A stretch of 64,000 nucleotides of DNA from Ketobacter sp. MCCC 1A13808 (GTDB lineage Bacteria; Pseudomonadota; Gammaproteobacteria; Pseudomonadales; Ketobacteraceae): the NCBI RefSeq assembly GCF_009746715.1, contig NZ_VRKW01000008.1, forward strand, positions 62,001 through 126,000, given 5' to 3'. The notes under the pieces were generated by a model, which saw nothing but the letters and a program-made list of their open reading frames with translations, searched no databases and was not told the DNA's origin. Each line of letters starts with the position of its first letter. Position 1 is the first letter of the stretch. A program made the translations under genes and the position numbers. This document shows, piece after piece, positions 28,501 through 36,425 of the stretch.

Positions 28501-29198
28501 ACACCGTGGAAGATGTATTGGCGAGCCGCACGCGACTGCTCTCGGAATACCAAAACGAAGCCTACGCACAGCACTATAGCGCGTACATCGGTGCTGTACG
28601 CGAAAAAATTGCTGGTCTCAAGCTCAATCAAATGTTTGACCAAGAACAAGAGTTCACCCGCCAGACCGCACTCACTCTGGCAAAATTAATGGCGTATAAA
28701 GACGAATATGAAGTGGCGAGGCTATATACTCATCCCACATTCATGCAGCGCATCAAACAGCAGTTCAGCGGCGATTTCAAACTTACCCTTAATCTTGCAC
28801 CACCAATAATACCCGGTCAGGACAAGGCGACCGGTCGCCCGAAAAAACGCAGTTTTGGCCCCTGGATGTTAAAAGCATTCAAACTATTGAGTAAGCTAAA
28901 AGGCTTACGTGGAACGCCCTTTGATATCTTCGGCTACTTTCCTGAAAGAAAAATGGAACGTCGATTAATTGTCGAGTATCGCGAACTCATTGACAGCGTC
29001 ATTGGAAATCTCAACGAGGATAACATCGAGATAGGCATTAAAATAGCAGCAGCCGCACGGGAAATCGGTGGATACGGCCCGGTGAAGGAAGAATCGGTTC
29101 AGCGTTATCACGCAGAATTGAAAAACTGGCTTCAAGCCTTTAATGACCCGGTTGCGGCGTATCCTTCGCAAGAAAAATTAAAAGTAAGGCAACTGTAA
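25596..29198 (+). CDS. Single-chain indolepyruvate:ferredoxin oxidoreductase-family protein
   Basis: This 1200-residue protein carries the parts of a 2-oxoacid:ferredoxin oxidoreductase on one chain. An N-terminal domain (about 40-460) contains YRGSPLGVYD and GDDHGGKSSDSAHQSE, and a thiamine-pyrophosphate domain (about 460-660) contains FCSGCPHN and GGIGCHGLA. Cys-rich ferredoxin-like motifs lie at about 664-705 (CEGCGDCSVQSNC and CNKDYSCVKGFC). A gamma-like domain starts with AGIGGTGVLTVG, and a C-terminal extension follows. Such fused enzymes are found in aerobic proteobacteria and convert aryl or branched 2-oxoacids to acyl-CoAs. Here the substrate is unknown. The ribosome binding site is weak, and tight coupling with the VOC gene is likely. 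Confidence 0.9.
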   Translation: MTSAVVNSDDVNKNPVAIESPGSDANRAEQGSTGKVTLDDKYVQATGRVFMNANQALVRLPLDQARRDKAAGLNSACYISGYRGSPLGVYDSALWGAQNLLDSHNIVFQPGLNEELAISAIRGTQELEWFGESKYDGVFGLWYGKGIGVDRACESMKLGNLEGASATGGFVIVAGDDHGGKSSDSAHQSENTLMAAFVPILYPATISEIIEFGLFGWAMSRYSGCYVGLKTITDTLDLSACVELPDPYRTYNTPTDVIIPPEGLNLRPNLPPLVEEASLVNYRLPAATAFARANGIDKVILDSEQRNLSIVTAGKAYLDVRQALADLDLDDDKCRQLGIRLYKPGLIWPMDKVGLNQFAEGSKAVLVVEEKRPVMEEQIARHLYSVSSHLRPALAGKDDLQGNALLPSVGELTVGKVREAIKVLLDQLGVADANAIARYANYNELEARGITLGSNVNRPAYFCSGCPHNTSTKLPEGSKAMGGIGCHGLAAVVMDRDTMQFMPMGHEGSPWVSVSQFVDTKHMFQNMGDGTYSHSGVLGIRAAVAAKVNITFKVLYNDAVAMTGGQPVEQLITPVDMVNQLLSEGVRPVYLVSDEPDQYHQIKLPENARVFHRDELDRLQKELRDSPGVSGIVYEQTCATEKRRRRKRGLMTDPDKRLFINPEVCEGCGDCSVQSNCISITPLETEMGRKRKIDQSTCNKDYSCVKGFCPSFVTVEGAKIATHIHGDAKRLDALLDSLPQPAQVSLDHSGFNILVAGIGGTGVLTVGALLGMASHLDGKGCTILDLTGMAQKGGAVTSHIRIGPDPKGIFTSRLSEGMTDILIACDMIVGSGAPVLKTLRPGTSTAILNTDVAPTGDFQSNKYLDLGEARLRSSIHKALDGGRCYDLNASKLATDLTGDSIGTNMLMLGYAIQKGLLPLSVESIQQAIRLNGTFVEGNLRTLALGRLAAHDPVALAKELDDTPSLPPLDTVEDVLASRTRLLSEYQNEAYAQHYSAYIGAVREKIAGLKLNQMFDQEQEFTRQTALTLAKLMAYKDEYEVARLYTHPTFMQRIKQQFSGDFKLTLNLAPPIIPGQDKATGRPKKRSFGPWMLKAFKLLSKLKGLRGTPFDIFGYFPERKMERRLIVEYRELIDSVIGNLNEDNIEIGIKIAAAAREIGGYGPVKEESVQRYHAELKNWLQAFNDPVAAYPSQEKLKVRQL

Positions 29199-29204
29199 CC
29201 AGGG

Positions 29205-29230
29205 GAGCGTCAGCTCTGATGTTGACGCTC
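29205..29230. terminator. Hairpin between convergent genes
   Basis: GAGCGTCA and TGACGCTC form a perfect 8-bp stem with a 10-base loop between the ferredoxin oxidoreductase and the convergent DUF1330 gene. There is no clear T-tract, so termination is less certain than for the other hairpins. Confidence 0.45.
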
Positions 29231-29519
29231 ACAAACCTTCCATAATAAATGCACGGTGTTTTGCAGCTTGCAGCCGATACGGTAATGCTTTTTGGTAATC
29301 ACCGCTGTTATACCAGTTGCGTGCCTCTTGTATAGAAACGAATTCCAGTAACACAACGCCGTCCGGTGCATCCCCTTCCAGTGCTTCAACGTTACCATAG
29401 ACCACCTTTGGATCAGGTTTGATGGTTGTCTGCATTTGCCGCGTGAGACTCTGGTATTGCTTTAGCGCGTCCTGATCACGGACAGAATCTTCACGCATTA
29501 CAATGATATAAGCTGGCAT
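29229..29519 (-). CDS. DUF1330 family protein
   Basis: This 96-residue protein reads MPAYIIVMREDSVRDQDALKQY at the N-terminus and has EFVSIQEARNWYNSGDYQKALPYR later. Both are typical of the DUF1330 ferredoxin-like (dimeric alpha-beta barrel) family, whose function is not established. It follows the MFS transporter gene by 44 bases on the same strand and probably shares its transcript. The stop codon lies inside the hairpin that separates it from the convergent oxidoreductase gene. Confidence 0.85.
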   Translation of the reverse strand: MPAYIIVMREDSVRDQDALKQYQSLTRQMQTTIKPDPKVVYGNVEALEGDAPDGVVLLEFVSIQEARNWYNSGDYQKALPYRLQAAKHRAFIMEGL

Positions 29520-29563
29520 ACTGTTTCCTGGTTAACAAAATAAAAAAGTGAATTGCAGGTTGG

Positions 29564-31219
29564 CTACGGCCCGGTGTAATCAAGTGGCCCTTGCTTGGCA
29601 TCCGGAGTTTCTGCTTTCCAACGTACGGATCCAATGGGGCGCTCGAGTTTACGACGCACTTTAGTTGCACCCTCAAACCGGTCAAATGTTTTTATCTTTG
29701 CCTGAACCGAAATATCCGTTTGCGTGTACCGGGAACGCATTCTCAGATAATCACCCCATGTAGGACAGTGAAACCGCTCGGTCCACAGTGCAGGGTTTTC
29801 TATATCGCGGGCCAACGACCAATCGTAGCCACCATTTCGCATTCTTACTTTTTGCATGCTGACCATGTTGTTATAAAACTCCCGCGCCTGTTCGGGATCA
29901 ACATCGTAATCTATTTCTAATGCAATCGGCCCTGAACGCAACGAAAGCTCCAGTGCAAACTCCGGTATCTCGGGGATTTCAATTTGCTGAATATCTTCTG
30001 CAATGTCATTGGGAACCGGCAACAGAAAGCCGAGAAAGGCGGTCACCACCAACGCACCTGCCGACAACATCATTGCGATTTGCACCGAATAGTCCGCGGC
30101 GAATTCGCCCCAGATCCAGGAGCCCACGGCAATTCCCCCAGCAGTGCAGGTCTGAAACATGGAAAGCGCGCGCGCGATGACCCAGCGTGGCGTGGATAAC
30201 TGCACTGTGACATTGAGCAGGGACACCACAAGAATACTTGCGCCACTGGCAATGAATAATGCAGCACAGGTAAGCGGCAATGATTTGCTTAATCCCACCA
30301 CCACCAATGCCAGCGCGCCGACCAGAGCCAATAGCTTTAAGGCGCTTTCGGTCGATAGTTTCATGCGCATGGCGTTTACCATAAGTCCGGCTATCACAGC
30401 ACCAATGCCACTGGCACCCAGCAATAAACCATACATATCCGCTTCACCACCCAAAATGTCCCGCGCGATCAACGGAGACAGTGCGTTGGCAGAAGCGACA
30501 CACAAGCAGACCACGAACACGCGGAATAACGCTCTGGTAATGTGGGCAGAGTGTTTGGCATAGCGCATACCTGAAACCAACGCTCGTCCGATTCGTTCCG
30601 GTGGCAAGCGCGATGCGACCGTGTTGCGACGCCAGAAGAAGAAGGCGACAAACAACGGGATATAGAAAATAGAATTAACTGCAAACGCATAGTTGGCACC
30701 AAAAGCCATCACAATGACGCCACCCAACGCTGGACCCGCACTACGAGCCACGTTATAGGCAACTGCACCTAAACCGATGGCGGCCGGCAACTGGTCTGCC
30801 GGTACCTGTTCAGGTATAGAGGCTTGCCATGAAGGGGAGTAGAATGCCACGCCGCAGCCAATCATCACGGTAAACAGCAACAACATCCAAGGCGTGGTGA
30901 TGCCCATAAAAGCTAATGATGTTAGTGTTGCCGAAGCAATAATGGCAAATGCCAGCGAGACCAGCGCGATCAGCCTCCGGTCGAACATGTCCGCTACGGC
31001 CCCTGCCAGCAAAGCCACTAGTACATAAGGTGCCATTAACGCCGTTTGGGCCAATGCCACCATCGTCGGCGAATCCGTTAGGCGGGTCATTTCCCAGGCC
31101 ACGCCCACGCCCAGTATTAGATGCCCGAAATAAGAAAAAACGCTGGTGGTCCAGATGTTGCGGAAGGTCTTGTGCCTTAGCGGGGAAAAGGCACCGACGC
31201 TTTTATTAACCGATTGCAT
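29564..31219 (-). CDS. MFS transporter (EntS-like) with soluble C-terminal domain
   Basis: This 551-residue protein has a 12-segment MFS_3 core over about residues 20-410 with the loop motif GAVADMFDRR, and then about 130 soluble residues. The C-terminal part (from about 420) contains IALEIDYDVDPEQAREFYNN and RFHCPTWGDYLRM, and looks like a dimeric alpha-beta-barrel/antibiotic-monooxygenase-like domain. EntS-type transporters export siderophores or small hydrophobic compounds. One copy of the recurring operator lies 68 bases before the start. Cargo is unknown. Confidence 0.88.
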   Translation of the reverse strand: MQSVNKSVGAFSPLRHKTFRNIWTTSVFSYFGHLILGVGVAWEMTRLTDSPTMVALAQTALMAPYVLVALLAGAVADMFDRRLIALVSLAFAIIASATLTSLAFMGITTPWMLLLFTVMIGCGVAFYSPSWQASIPEQVPADQLPAAIGLGAVAYNVARSAGPALGGVIVMAFGANYAFAVNSIFYIPLFVAFFFWRRNTVASRLPPERIGRALVSGMRYAKHSAHITRALFRVFVVCLCVASANALSPLIARDILGGEADMYGLLLGASGIGAVIAGLMVNAMRMKLSTESALKLLALVGALALVVVGLSKSLPLTCAALFIASGASILVVSLLNVTVQLSTPRWVIARALSMFQTCTAGGIAVGSWIWGEFAADYSVQIAMMLSAGALVVTAFLGFLLPVPNDIAEDIQQIEIPEIPEFALELSLRSGPIALEIDYDVDPEQAREFYNNMVSMQKVRMRNGGYDWSLARDIENPALWTERFHCPTWGDYLRMRSRYTQTDISVQAKIKTFDRFEGATKVRRKLERPIGSVRWKAETPDAKQGPLDYTGP

Positions 31220-31286
31220 TAAGATTCTCTTGTTGTCATAGGCATGTAAATCGCGCCTGATCCGCCCGATCGCCTACCTTCAATAT

Positions 31287-31299
31287 ACAACAATGATGC
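31287..31299. promoter_or_regulatory. Candidate operator, copy 4 of ACAACA-N-TGTTGT
   Basis: ACAACAATGATGC matches 10 of 12 positions. The surrounding 26 bases (31281-31306, beginning CAATATACAACAATG) match 37196-37221 at 23 of 26 positions, much better than the core alone requires. It lies just upstream of the MFS transporter gene (start at 31219). Confidence 0.5.
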
Positions 31300-31310
31300 T
31301 TAATTAATCA

Positions 31311-31871
31311 CTACCTATTCACAGGTATTCTGAATGCATTCATATACATGCCGGCTAACACATAGCCACCAATAGTGAAGGTTAGATCTGCAAGCTGCCG
31401 CTGATCAAAGTGAACCGCAAGTTGCTGCCAGATAGCGTCCGGTATATCTGACTGACGGCGCATGTGATCCACTGCAGTCAGCAGTAGGCGCTCTTCAGCA
31501 CCCCAATGGTCGGATATTTCCGTTGCCGCTATACGTCCCACTTCATTTTCTGTCAGCAGATTATCGCGTACCGCCATCATCGAGTGTTGCGTCCATTCCA
31601 GATCGAACTGCCAGCACCAGGCCACCCGTAGAATGATCATTCGTGTATGACGAGGTTGCAGGCTGCTCTCACGTAACAGATATTTGGCGAATGGGAAATA
31701 GACTCGCGCTAGTGCCGGATTCTGTAGCACCGTTGACAGGATGGGGGAGAGCTGGTCTTTTTCAGACTCATCTCCATTCAAACCGAACTCGCTGAAGGGA
31801 ACTGAAAAAGAGGCCAGTATGTCACGCACGTCATCCGTCCATTGTTCATGTCCAATGGGAGGGAATCTCAT
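31311..31871 (-). CDS. Carboxymuconolactone decarboxylase-fold (AhpD-like) protein
   Basis: This 186-residue all-helical protein has the CMD core RMIILRVAWCWQFDLEWTQH at about residues 80-99. The Glu and His of the usual E-x3-H pattern are present but only one Cys is, so the redox CxxC of peroxidase members is missing. A hydrolytic or lyase role is more likely than peroxide reduction. It overlaps the preceding SDR gene by 4 bases and is the last gene of the SnoaL/SDR/CMD unit. Substrate unknown. Confidence 0.82.
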   Translation of the reverse strand: MRFPPIGHEQWTDDVRDILASFSVPFSEFGLNGDESEKDQLSPILSTVLQNPALARVYFPFAKYLLRESSLQPRHTRMIILRVAWCWQFDLEWTQHSMMAVRDNLLTENEVGRIAATEISDHWGAEERLLLTAVDHMRRQSDIPDAIWQQLAVHFDQRQLADLTFTIGGYVLAGMYMNAFRIPVNR

Positions 31872-32635
31872 AAACCGGGCTCCTGAACATAAATCGGATC
31901 ACCCAGATTGGTGCCACCATCAACTGGCAGAATAACCCCGGTCACTTGAGCGGAGAGATCGCTGGCCAGATACAGTGCCGCATTGGCGACATCTTCCGGA
32001 GCCCCCTGACGTTGCAAAGGTTGCGTTTTTTTGATGCGTGCGGAGATATCATAAAACGTCATACCCGCCGGAATGTGTCCCGGTGCGATGCAGTTGACCC
32101 GCACCCCATGCACGCCCAATTCCCTGGCAATACTTTGTGTCAACTGCATCACTCCGGCCTTGGCTGCTCGGTAAGTGATTAATGGCAGGCCGGGTTTGAG
32201 CGCAGCCAAAGAGGAAGTATTGATAATAGAGCCGCCTCCATGGTCCACCATATAACGTGCTGCACACTGACAACCCACCATTGTGCCGAACAAATTCACT
32301 GAAATAACCTGTTCAAAATCGTTAAAATCGTCAGTCAGAAAGCTGTTGTGTATTGCGCCGCTGATGCCTGCATTGTTGTACATAACGTTGAGACCACCGA
32401 ATCGATCCACGGTAAAATCAACCAATTCTTGCACCTGTTCGGCTTTGGCAACATCGGTGTATTTGAACTCAGCACCGGCTCCCAACGCTTGCGCAAGCAG
32501 AGTCCCTTGCTCTTCGTTACGGTCGGCGATCACTACTTTGGCTCCGTGCTCAACAAACAACTCTGCAGTTGCGCGACCAATGCCACTAGCGCCACCGGTC
32601 ACTATGGCGATCTTATCGGTTAGTAATGTGCTCAT
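31868..32635 (-). CDS. SDR-family oxidoreductase
   Basis: This 255-residue dehydrogenase has VTGGASGIGRAT at about 11-22, YNNAGISGA near 88, Ser in NTSSLAALKPG and Tyr/Lys in YRAAKAG. It is strikingly like the SDR at 49195 along its whole length, including FGGLNVMYNNAGISGAIH and DFEQVISVNLFGTMVG, so the two are paralogues. Its start directly abuts the stop of the SnoaL-like gene (TAAATG) and its end overlaps the CMD-fold gene, so the three are translated together. A ring-hydroxyl or hydroxysteroid-like substrate is inferred from neighbours. Confidence 0.9.
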   Translation of the reverse strand: MSTLLTDKIAIVTGGASGIGRATAELFVEHGAKVVIADRNEEQGTLLAQALGAGAEFKYTDVAKAEQVQELVDFTVDRFGGLNVMYNNAGISGAIHNSFLTDDFNDFEQVISVNLFGTMVGCQCAARYMVDHGGGSIINTSSLAALKPGLPLITYRAAKAGVMQLTQSIARELGVHGVRVNCIAPGHIPAGMTFYDISARIKKTQPLQRQGAPEDVANAALYLASDLSAQVTGVILPVDGGTNLGDPIYVQEPGL

Positions 32636-33064
32636 TTAGGCAATCTCATCCGACATAGCCGCCACCAATGGCCATAAAACATCATCGGCGGTTTTGGTAC
32701 AGAAATATTCGTTAACCTGCCGTATCTTGCCTTCCGACAACACGAACACCATGCAGTATTGATTGTTGTAGGGCTGGCCATCGCTGGTCGTAGCATTGCC
32801 TTCAAATTCCACTACCACACGATCGCCTTCCGCAGTAAAGCTACCGAATTCGGGTCGCAAACCGGTTGGCAGTAGTTTATTGAACGCGTTGATCGTGCCT
32901 ATAATCGTGTCATAGTGGCGAACCCCGGCGAATTTTCCGAAACCCTTGGCCAACGTATACGCATCCTTACTCAGGCAGGTGGCTGCGGTCGCTCCGTCAC
33001 TGGCGCCCATCGCTTCAATAAATTTTCGAACTACGGATTTGTTGGTTTCAGTTTGGCTACTCAT
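32636..33064 (-). CDS. SnoaL-like (NTF2-fold) protein
   Basis: This 142-residue protein begins NKSVVRKFIEAMGASDGATAA after a short leader and has YCMVFVLSEGKIRQVNEYF near the C-terminus, both typical of the SnoaL/NTF2-like fold. Members include ketosteroid isomerases, polyketide cyclases and small hydrolases. The family alone does not settle the reaction. It lies between an SRPBCC gene (26 bases upstream) and the SDR (directly abutting), so it is in the same minus-strand unit. Confidence 0.85.
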   Translation of the reverse strand: MSSQTETNKSVVRKFIEAMGASDGATAATCLSKDAYTLAKGFGKFAGVRHYDTIIGTINAFNKLLPTGLRPEFGSFTAEGDRVVVEFEGNATTSDGQPYNNQYCMVFVLSEGKIRQVNEYFCTKTADDVLWPLVAAMSDEIA

Positions 33065-33090
33065 ACTGTGCCTTCCTTCTTATTGTCGTA

Positions 33091-33672
33091 TTAGTCTTTG
33101 GTATCGGTTTTGGGTGACCATCCAAACAAATTTTTTATCCATATACGCAACGCAGCAAACGTCGATTTCACCAGTCCGGTTGCCATCGGTATTGCAAATC
33201 CAGTATCAGCAGCACTGGCGGTTCCCACACCTGCAACTCGCTCCACTTCCGCTTTCAGTTTGGTTGCGAAGGCCTTAACAAACTGAGGCAGTAGCGGGGC
33301 GCCGATGGCTTCCCACATTGCCGTCATTGGTCCACTTCCGATAATACAAATATCTAGAGTGACTTCGGTTTCATGAGCACCAACGGGCCTTGCGCTATAA
33401 ACACCTTTTCCTTCAACCGGTAAATCATCGACGTTGTATACGAAATTTACTCGCTCAGGACCGTCCCATTGTTCGACACAAACCTGGACGGTATCGGTGC
33501 GGGTTACGCCGGCTGCACTGACCTTAATGACCCACTCGGAGACGTTTTCATTGATGATGTTGCAGCTCTGGTGGCCTGGAAATATACTGGCCCAACCGCG
33601 GATATCTTCCACATATTTCCAGACGTTATCAATTGACGTATTGATCACGAAAGTGTGTTTACTTGTAATCAT
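33091..33672 (-). CDS. SRPBCC (START-like) protein
   Basis: This 193-residue protein starts HTFVINTSIDNVWKYVEDIRGW, the first strand and helix of the SRPBCC fold, which encloses a hydrophobic pocket. The C-terminal part from about 160 (GLVKSTFAALRIWIKNLFGW) is a short amphipathic or membrane-associating helix, which is also seen in CoxG-like members. It is encoded 9 bases after the flavoprotein gene. It may hold a hydrophobic substrate for the neighbouring dehydrogenase, which is an inference. Confidence 0.8.
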   Translation of the reverse strand: MITSKHTFVINTSIDNVWKYVEDIRGWASIFPGHQSCNIINENVSEWVIKVSAAGVTRTDTVQVCVEQWDGPERVNFVYNVDDLPVEGKGVYSARPVGAHETEVTLDICIIGSGPMTAMWEAIGAPLLPQFVKAFATKLKAEVERVAGVGTASAADTGFAIPMATGLVKSTFAALRIWIKNLFGWSPKTDTKD

Positions 33673-33681
33673 AGTGGTTCC

Positions 33682-35379
33682 TTACAAGCCCAGGCGTTCA
33701 ATTTCTTGTTTCAGTAACTCACTTGGCTTGCCCGCAGCATGCCTGCCTGCAAGATAGCCATGTGTAAGCCCGCGCGCGTTCGTGATACCGCTTTGCATAA
33801 AAGCGCCATTGTCCAGTCGGGCCATTGAATTACCTGCTACATAAAGACCCTCTATCGGTTTATCGTTCCAGCCCATCGCTCGACAATGATGATCTGCCAA
33901 AACGCCTGCAGCGCAGATACCGCCACCCGCCAGACGATGAAGCTCAACTGCATAAAAAGGCCCTTTTGATAACGGACCTAAATTACCGTTGGGCTTCTGC
34001 GATTGATCGCCGCACATCAATGCACCCCAGGGATGGGTACCACGGTGGAATTCCGCGTCAACGCCGCTTTCACAATAACCGTTAAAGGTGGATACCGTTT
34101 GCTCCAGTTGCTGCGGATCAACCCCGATTCTATCTGCCAATTCGGCCAGACTGTCTGCCGTCACGCCCAAGCCTTCCGGCATTTCCTGCATCGGCATCAG
34201 AGAGCCAAACGGGTATTTCTCCCGCGCCTGATGATCGAATATGGCCCAGCATGGAAAATTAGGATGGGTTTGCGTATTACCGTCAATGGCATCAGTGGCG
34301 TAATAAATTGAGCGATAGAAACCTTCATTTGCGAAACGCTTGCCCGCTTTATTCACTACTATAGTGTGCGGCATGCCGAGGAATGGGAGGGCGCCACGCC
34401 ACAAAGGCACACCATTTTCCTGTTCCTCTCCTGGCACATGGAAACCCAGTAAAGTGACATCAGGCACCCGTGCTACGCGGGCTCCAAACTGACCGGCAAG
34501 ACGTAAATGGGCACCGTCAATCGAGGGCATTACCATCGATTCAACTTTCAATTGATGACCCAGCGTTTTGGCGTAACTGGCGTTGCGTTCATAACTGCTA
34601 ACCGCGATGACCACCCCTCGATTGGCCTTTATAAATATCGCCTTACCGTCTTGCATGGCACGCACGCCGATAATCCGTTCACCATCGCCAATCAGTTCTT
34701 CCACGCTGGTATTAACGTGAATCGGGATGTCCCGGTCAAGCACCCCTTTGACAAAATACGCTGCCAGCCCGGGCCCTGCGCAACGTAAATCCTTGGTCAA
34801 GCGCTCCGCCATGACGTTGTAATCCCAACCGGCCATATTTGCCATACCACCGCCGCTAAAAATATCCTCATGGGTCAAACTATAAGGGACATGCGGGGAA
34901 ACCCGGGTTTTACTCTGCCATTCTCCAAGTGACTCAGCTGGGAAGGGCAAAGCCTCCAGATAACGACCTTCCGGCAATCCATCCTGGTTGTATGGAAAAT
35001 AATAGTCCGGCAAATCTCTGATAACACACATCTTGAGGCCAATAGTATCTTCGAAATACTTCAAGGCAACCGGCCCATGAACCGCTTGATTTAGAATTGC
35101 CAGCTCTTCACCGTAACCCATGGACAGTTCTTTTACGTAACGATAGCCACTCTCTTTAGAGTCTGTAATGCCCGCTTGCTGCGCCAAATGATTTCCAGGT
35201 ATCCACACTTCACCCATCGAGTATGCGGTCACGCCACCGACCTGATCACTACGTTCCAATACCAAAGCACTGATACCGTGATCAAAAGCCGTGATGGCGG
35301 CAGTAAGCCCACCGCCACCGGAGCCGACGGCAACGAGGTCTGCTTCGAGATCCCACTTTTCGGGTACGTTATGAATCAT
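33682..35379 (-). CDS. FAD-dependent oxidoreductase, fumarate reductase/ketosteroid dehydrogenase-like
   Basis: About 565 residues are encoded from the ATG at 35379, which has GGAGAG upstream; an in-frame ATG at 35451 would overlap the dioxygenase gene. The ADP-binding motif VAVGSGGGGLTAAITA and GGVTAYSMGEVWIPGN place it in the fumarate-reductase/3-ketosteroid-dehydrogenase superfamily. It lacks the GTKGG and LYPGAGGTIG motifs seen in the flavoprotein at 46982, so it is a different branch. C-terminal GLYVAGNSMARL closes the FAD site. A desaturation or double-bond reduction on a ring compound is inferred. Confidence 0.88.
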   Translation of the reverse strand: MIHNVPEKWDLEADLVAVGSGGGGLTAAITAFDHGISALVLERSDQVGGVTAYSMGEVWIPGNHLAQQAGITDSKESGYRYVKELSMGYGEELAILNQAVHGPVALKYFEDTIGLKMCVIRDLPDYYFPYNQDGLPEGRYLEALPFPAESLGEWQSKTRVSPHVPYSLTHEDIFSGGGMANMAGWDYNVMAERLTKDLRCAGPGLAAYFVKGVLDRDIPIHVNTSVEELIGDGERIIGVRAMQDGKAIFIKANRGVVIAVSSYERNASYAKTLGHQLKVESMVMPSIDGAHLRLAGQFGARVARVPDVTLLGFHVPGEEQENGVPLWRGALPFLGMPHTIVVNKAGKRFANEGFYRSIYYATDAIDGNTQTHPNFPCWAIFDHQAREKYPFGSLMPMQEMPEGLGVTADSLAELADRIGVDPQQLEQTVSTFNGYCESGVDAEFHRGTHPWGALMCGDQSQKPNGNLGPLSKGPFYAVELHRLAGGGICAAGVLADHHCRAMGWNDKPIEGLYVAGNSMARLDNGAFMQSGITNARGLTHGYLAGRHAAGKPSELLKQEIERLGL

Positions 35380-35431
35380 TTTCAATCTCTCCGTTTTATT
35401 TTTGTTGTGCTGCAGAACCCTGACTATCGCC

Positions 35432-36244
35432 TTATGCGAAAGGCTCTTCACCCATTAACGTGCATCGATGCATGATACGCCCACAATCCAGGGGATAGGG
35501 CTCCACTCTGTGAATAACCCCGGTGTTATCCCAAATAATCAAATCACCTGGTGACCATTCATGCCGGTAGACAAATTTTGGTTGCGTCGCCCATTCAAGC
35601 AATTCGGATAACAGCGCATCGCTTTCTGATTTCGGCATACCGACAATATGCGAAGCGTGGCAACCAATGACCAAAGACCGGCGACCGCATTGGTGTGTCC
35701 AGACAAGATTATGCGTCTTCGGTTGAAAGCTTCTCCAATAAGCCAGGTTTGCTTCAGAGCGGGTGATGTCAGCGCGGGTCATCGACATTTCTACGCTGTG
35801 GACAACTTGGAGGTTTTGAATACGCTTTTTGGTTTCTTGTGGGAGTTGCTCATAAGCAGCATAAGAATTCGCGAATTCAGTCTGTCCGCCTGTTTCCGAT
35901 AAGGTCAGACCGGTGAGCATGGTGGCAAATGGCGGTATATCGTCGTGGGTGCCATCAATGTGCCACTGAAAAGAACCTTTAAGGTATTCAGCGTTGGCAT
36001 TGGATTTTTTATCCAGGGTGATTTTATAAATGCCTTTTCCCAGCTCTTCGCGCAGAGTACCGAGCAAGCGCGCCATACTCATCTGCTCTGCGTCCGTTGG
36101 GTGCAGCTCCTTGAACACCAGCACACCACGTTCAATAAGTAACTTTCTTAATTCAGGAACCACTTCAGGGGAACTCAGATATTGCGATTCAATTTCTATT
36201 TCTGAACCGATTAGCTCGTTCAGCGGCGACACCTTAAACGACAT
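35432..36244 (-). CDS. TauD/TfdA-family Fe(II)/2-oxoglutarate dioxygenase
   Basis: This 270-residue protein has the iron ligands His95-X-Asp97 (WHIDGTHDD) and His245 (VIHRVEPY), and Arg256 that would bind 2-oxoglutarate. Family members hydroxylate or cleave carboxylates, sulfonates and ethers. GAGG upstream of the ATG is a normal ribosome binding site. It is the first gene of the minus-strand unit that continues through the flavoprotein, SRPBCC, SnoaL-like, SDR and CMD-fold genes. The TetR gene lies upstream on the same strand after 181 bases. Confidence 0.9.
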   Translation of the reverse strand: MSFKVSPLNELIGSEIEIESQYLSSPEVVPELRKLLIERGVLVFKELHPTDAEQMSMARLLGTLREELGKGIYKITLDKKSNANAEYLKGSFQWHIDGTHDDIPPFATMLTGLTLSETGGQTEFANSYAAYEQLPQETKKRIQNLQVVHSVEMSMTRADITRSEANLAYWRSFQPKTHNLVWTHQCGRRSLVIGCHASHIVGMPKSESDALLSELLEWATQPKFVYRHEWSPGDLIIWDNTGVIHRVEPYPLDCGRIMHRCTLMGEEPFA

Positions 36245-36425
36245 ACTTTTACCTCGCCTTATTCAATTATGCTTATTGATACATCGCTGTACTATTTATC
36301 GTATGGTACGCCCGTGTACTATTAACCGTCAAGCGGAACTCTGATGACTAAGCCTGGCAAGGGAGGCGTCGAATTTCGACAGTGTCACCTGCTAGCAGTT
36401 AAACCCACTATCCGATGCCTGGCGA

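Noticed and set aside
28024-28569. 181-codon frame on the minus strand
   Set aside because: It lies inside the large ferredoxin oxidoreductase gene, antisense, with a low-information sequence.
35380-35451. Earlier start for the flavoprotein
   Set aside because: The extra 24 codons overlap the dioxygenase gene; the ATG at 35379 has GGAGAG in place and leads into the usual FAD-binding start.
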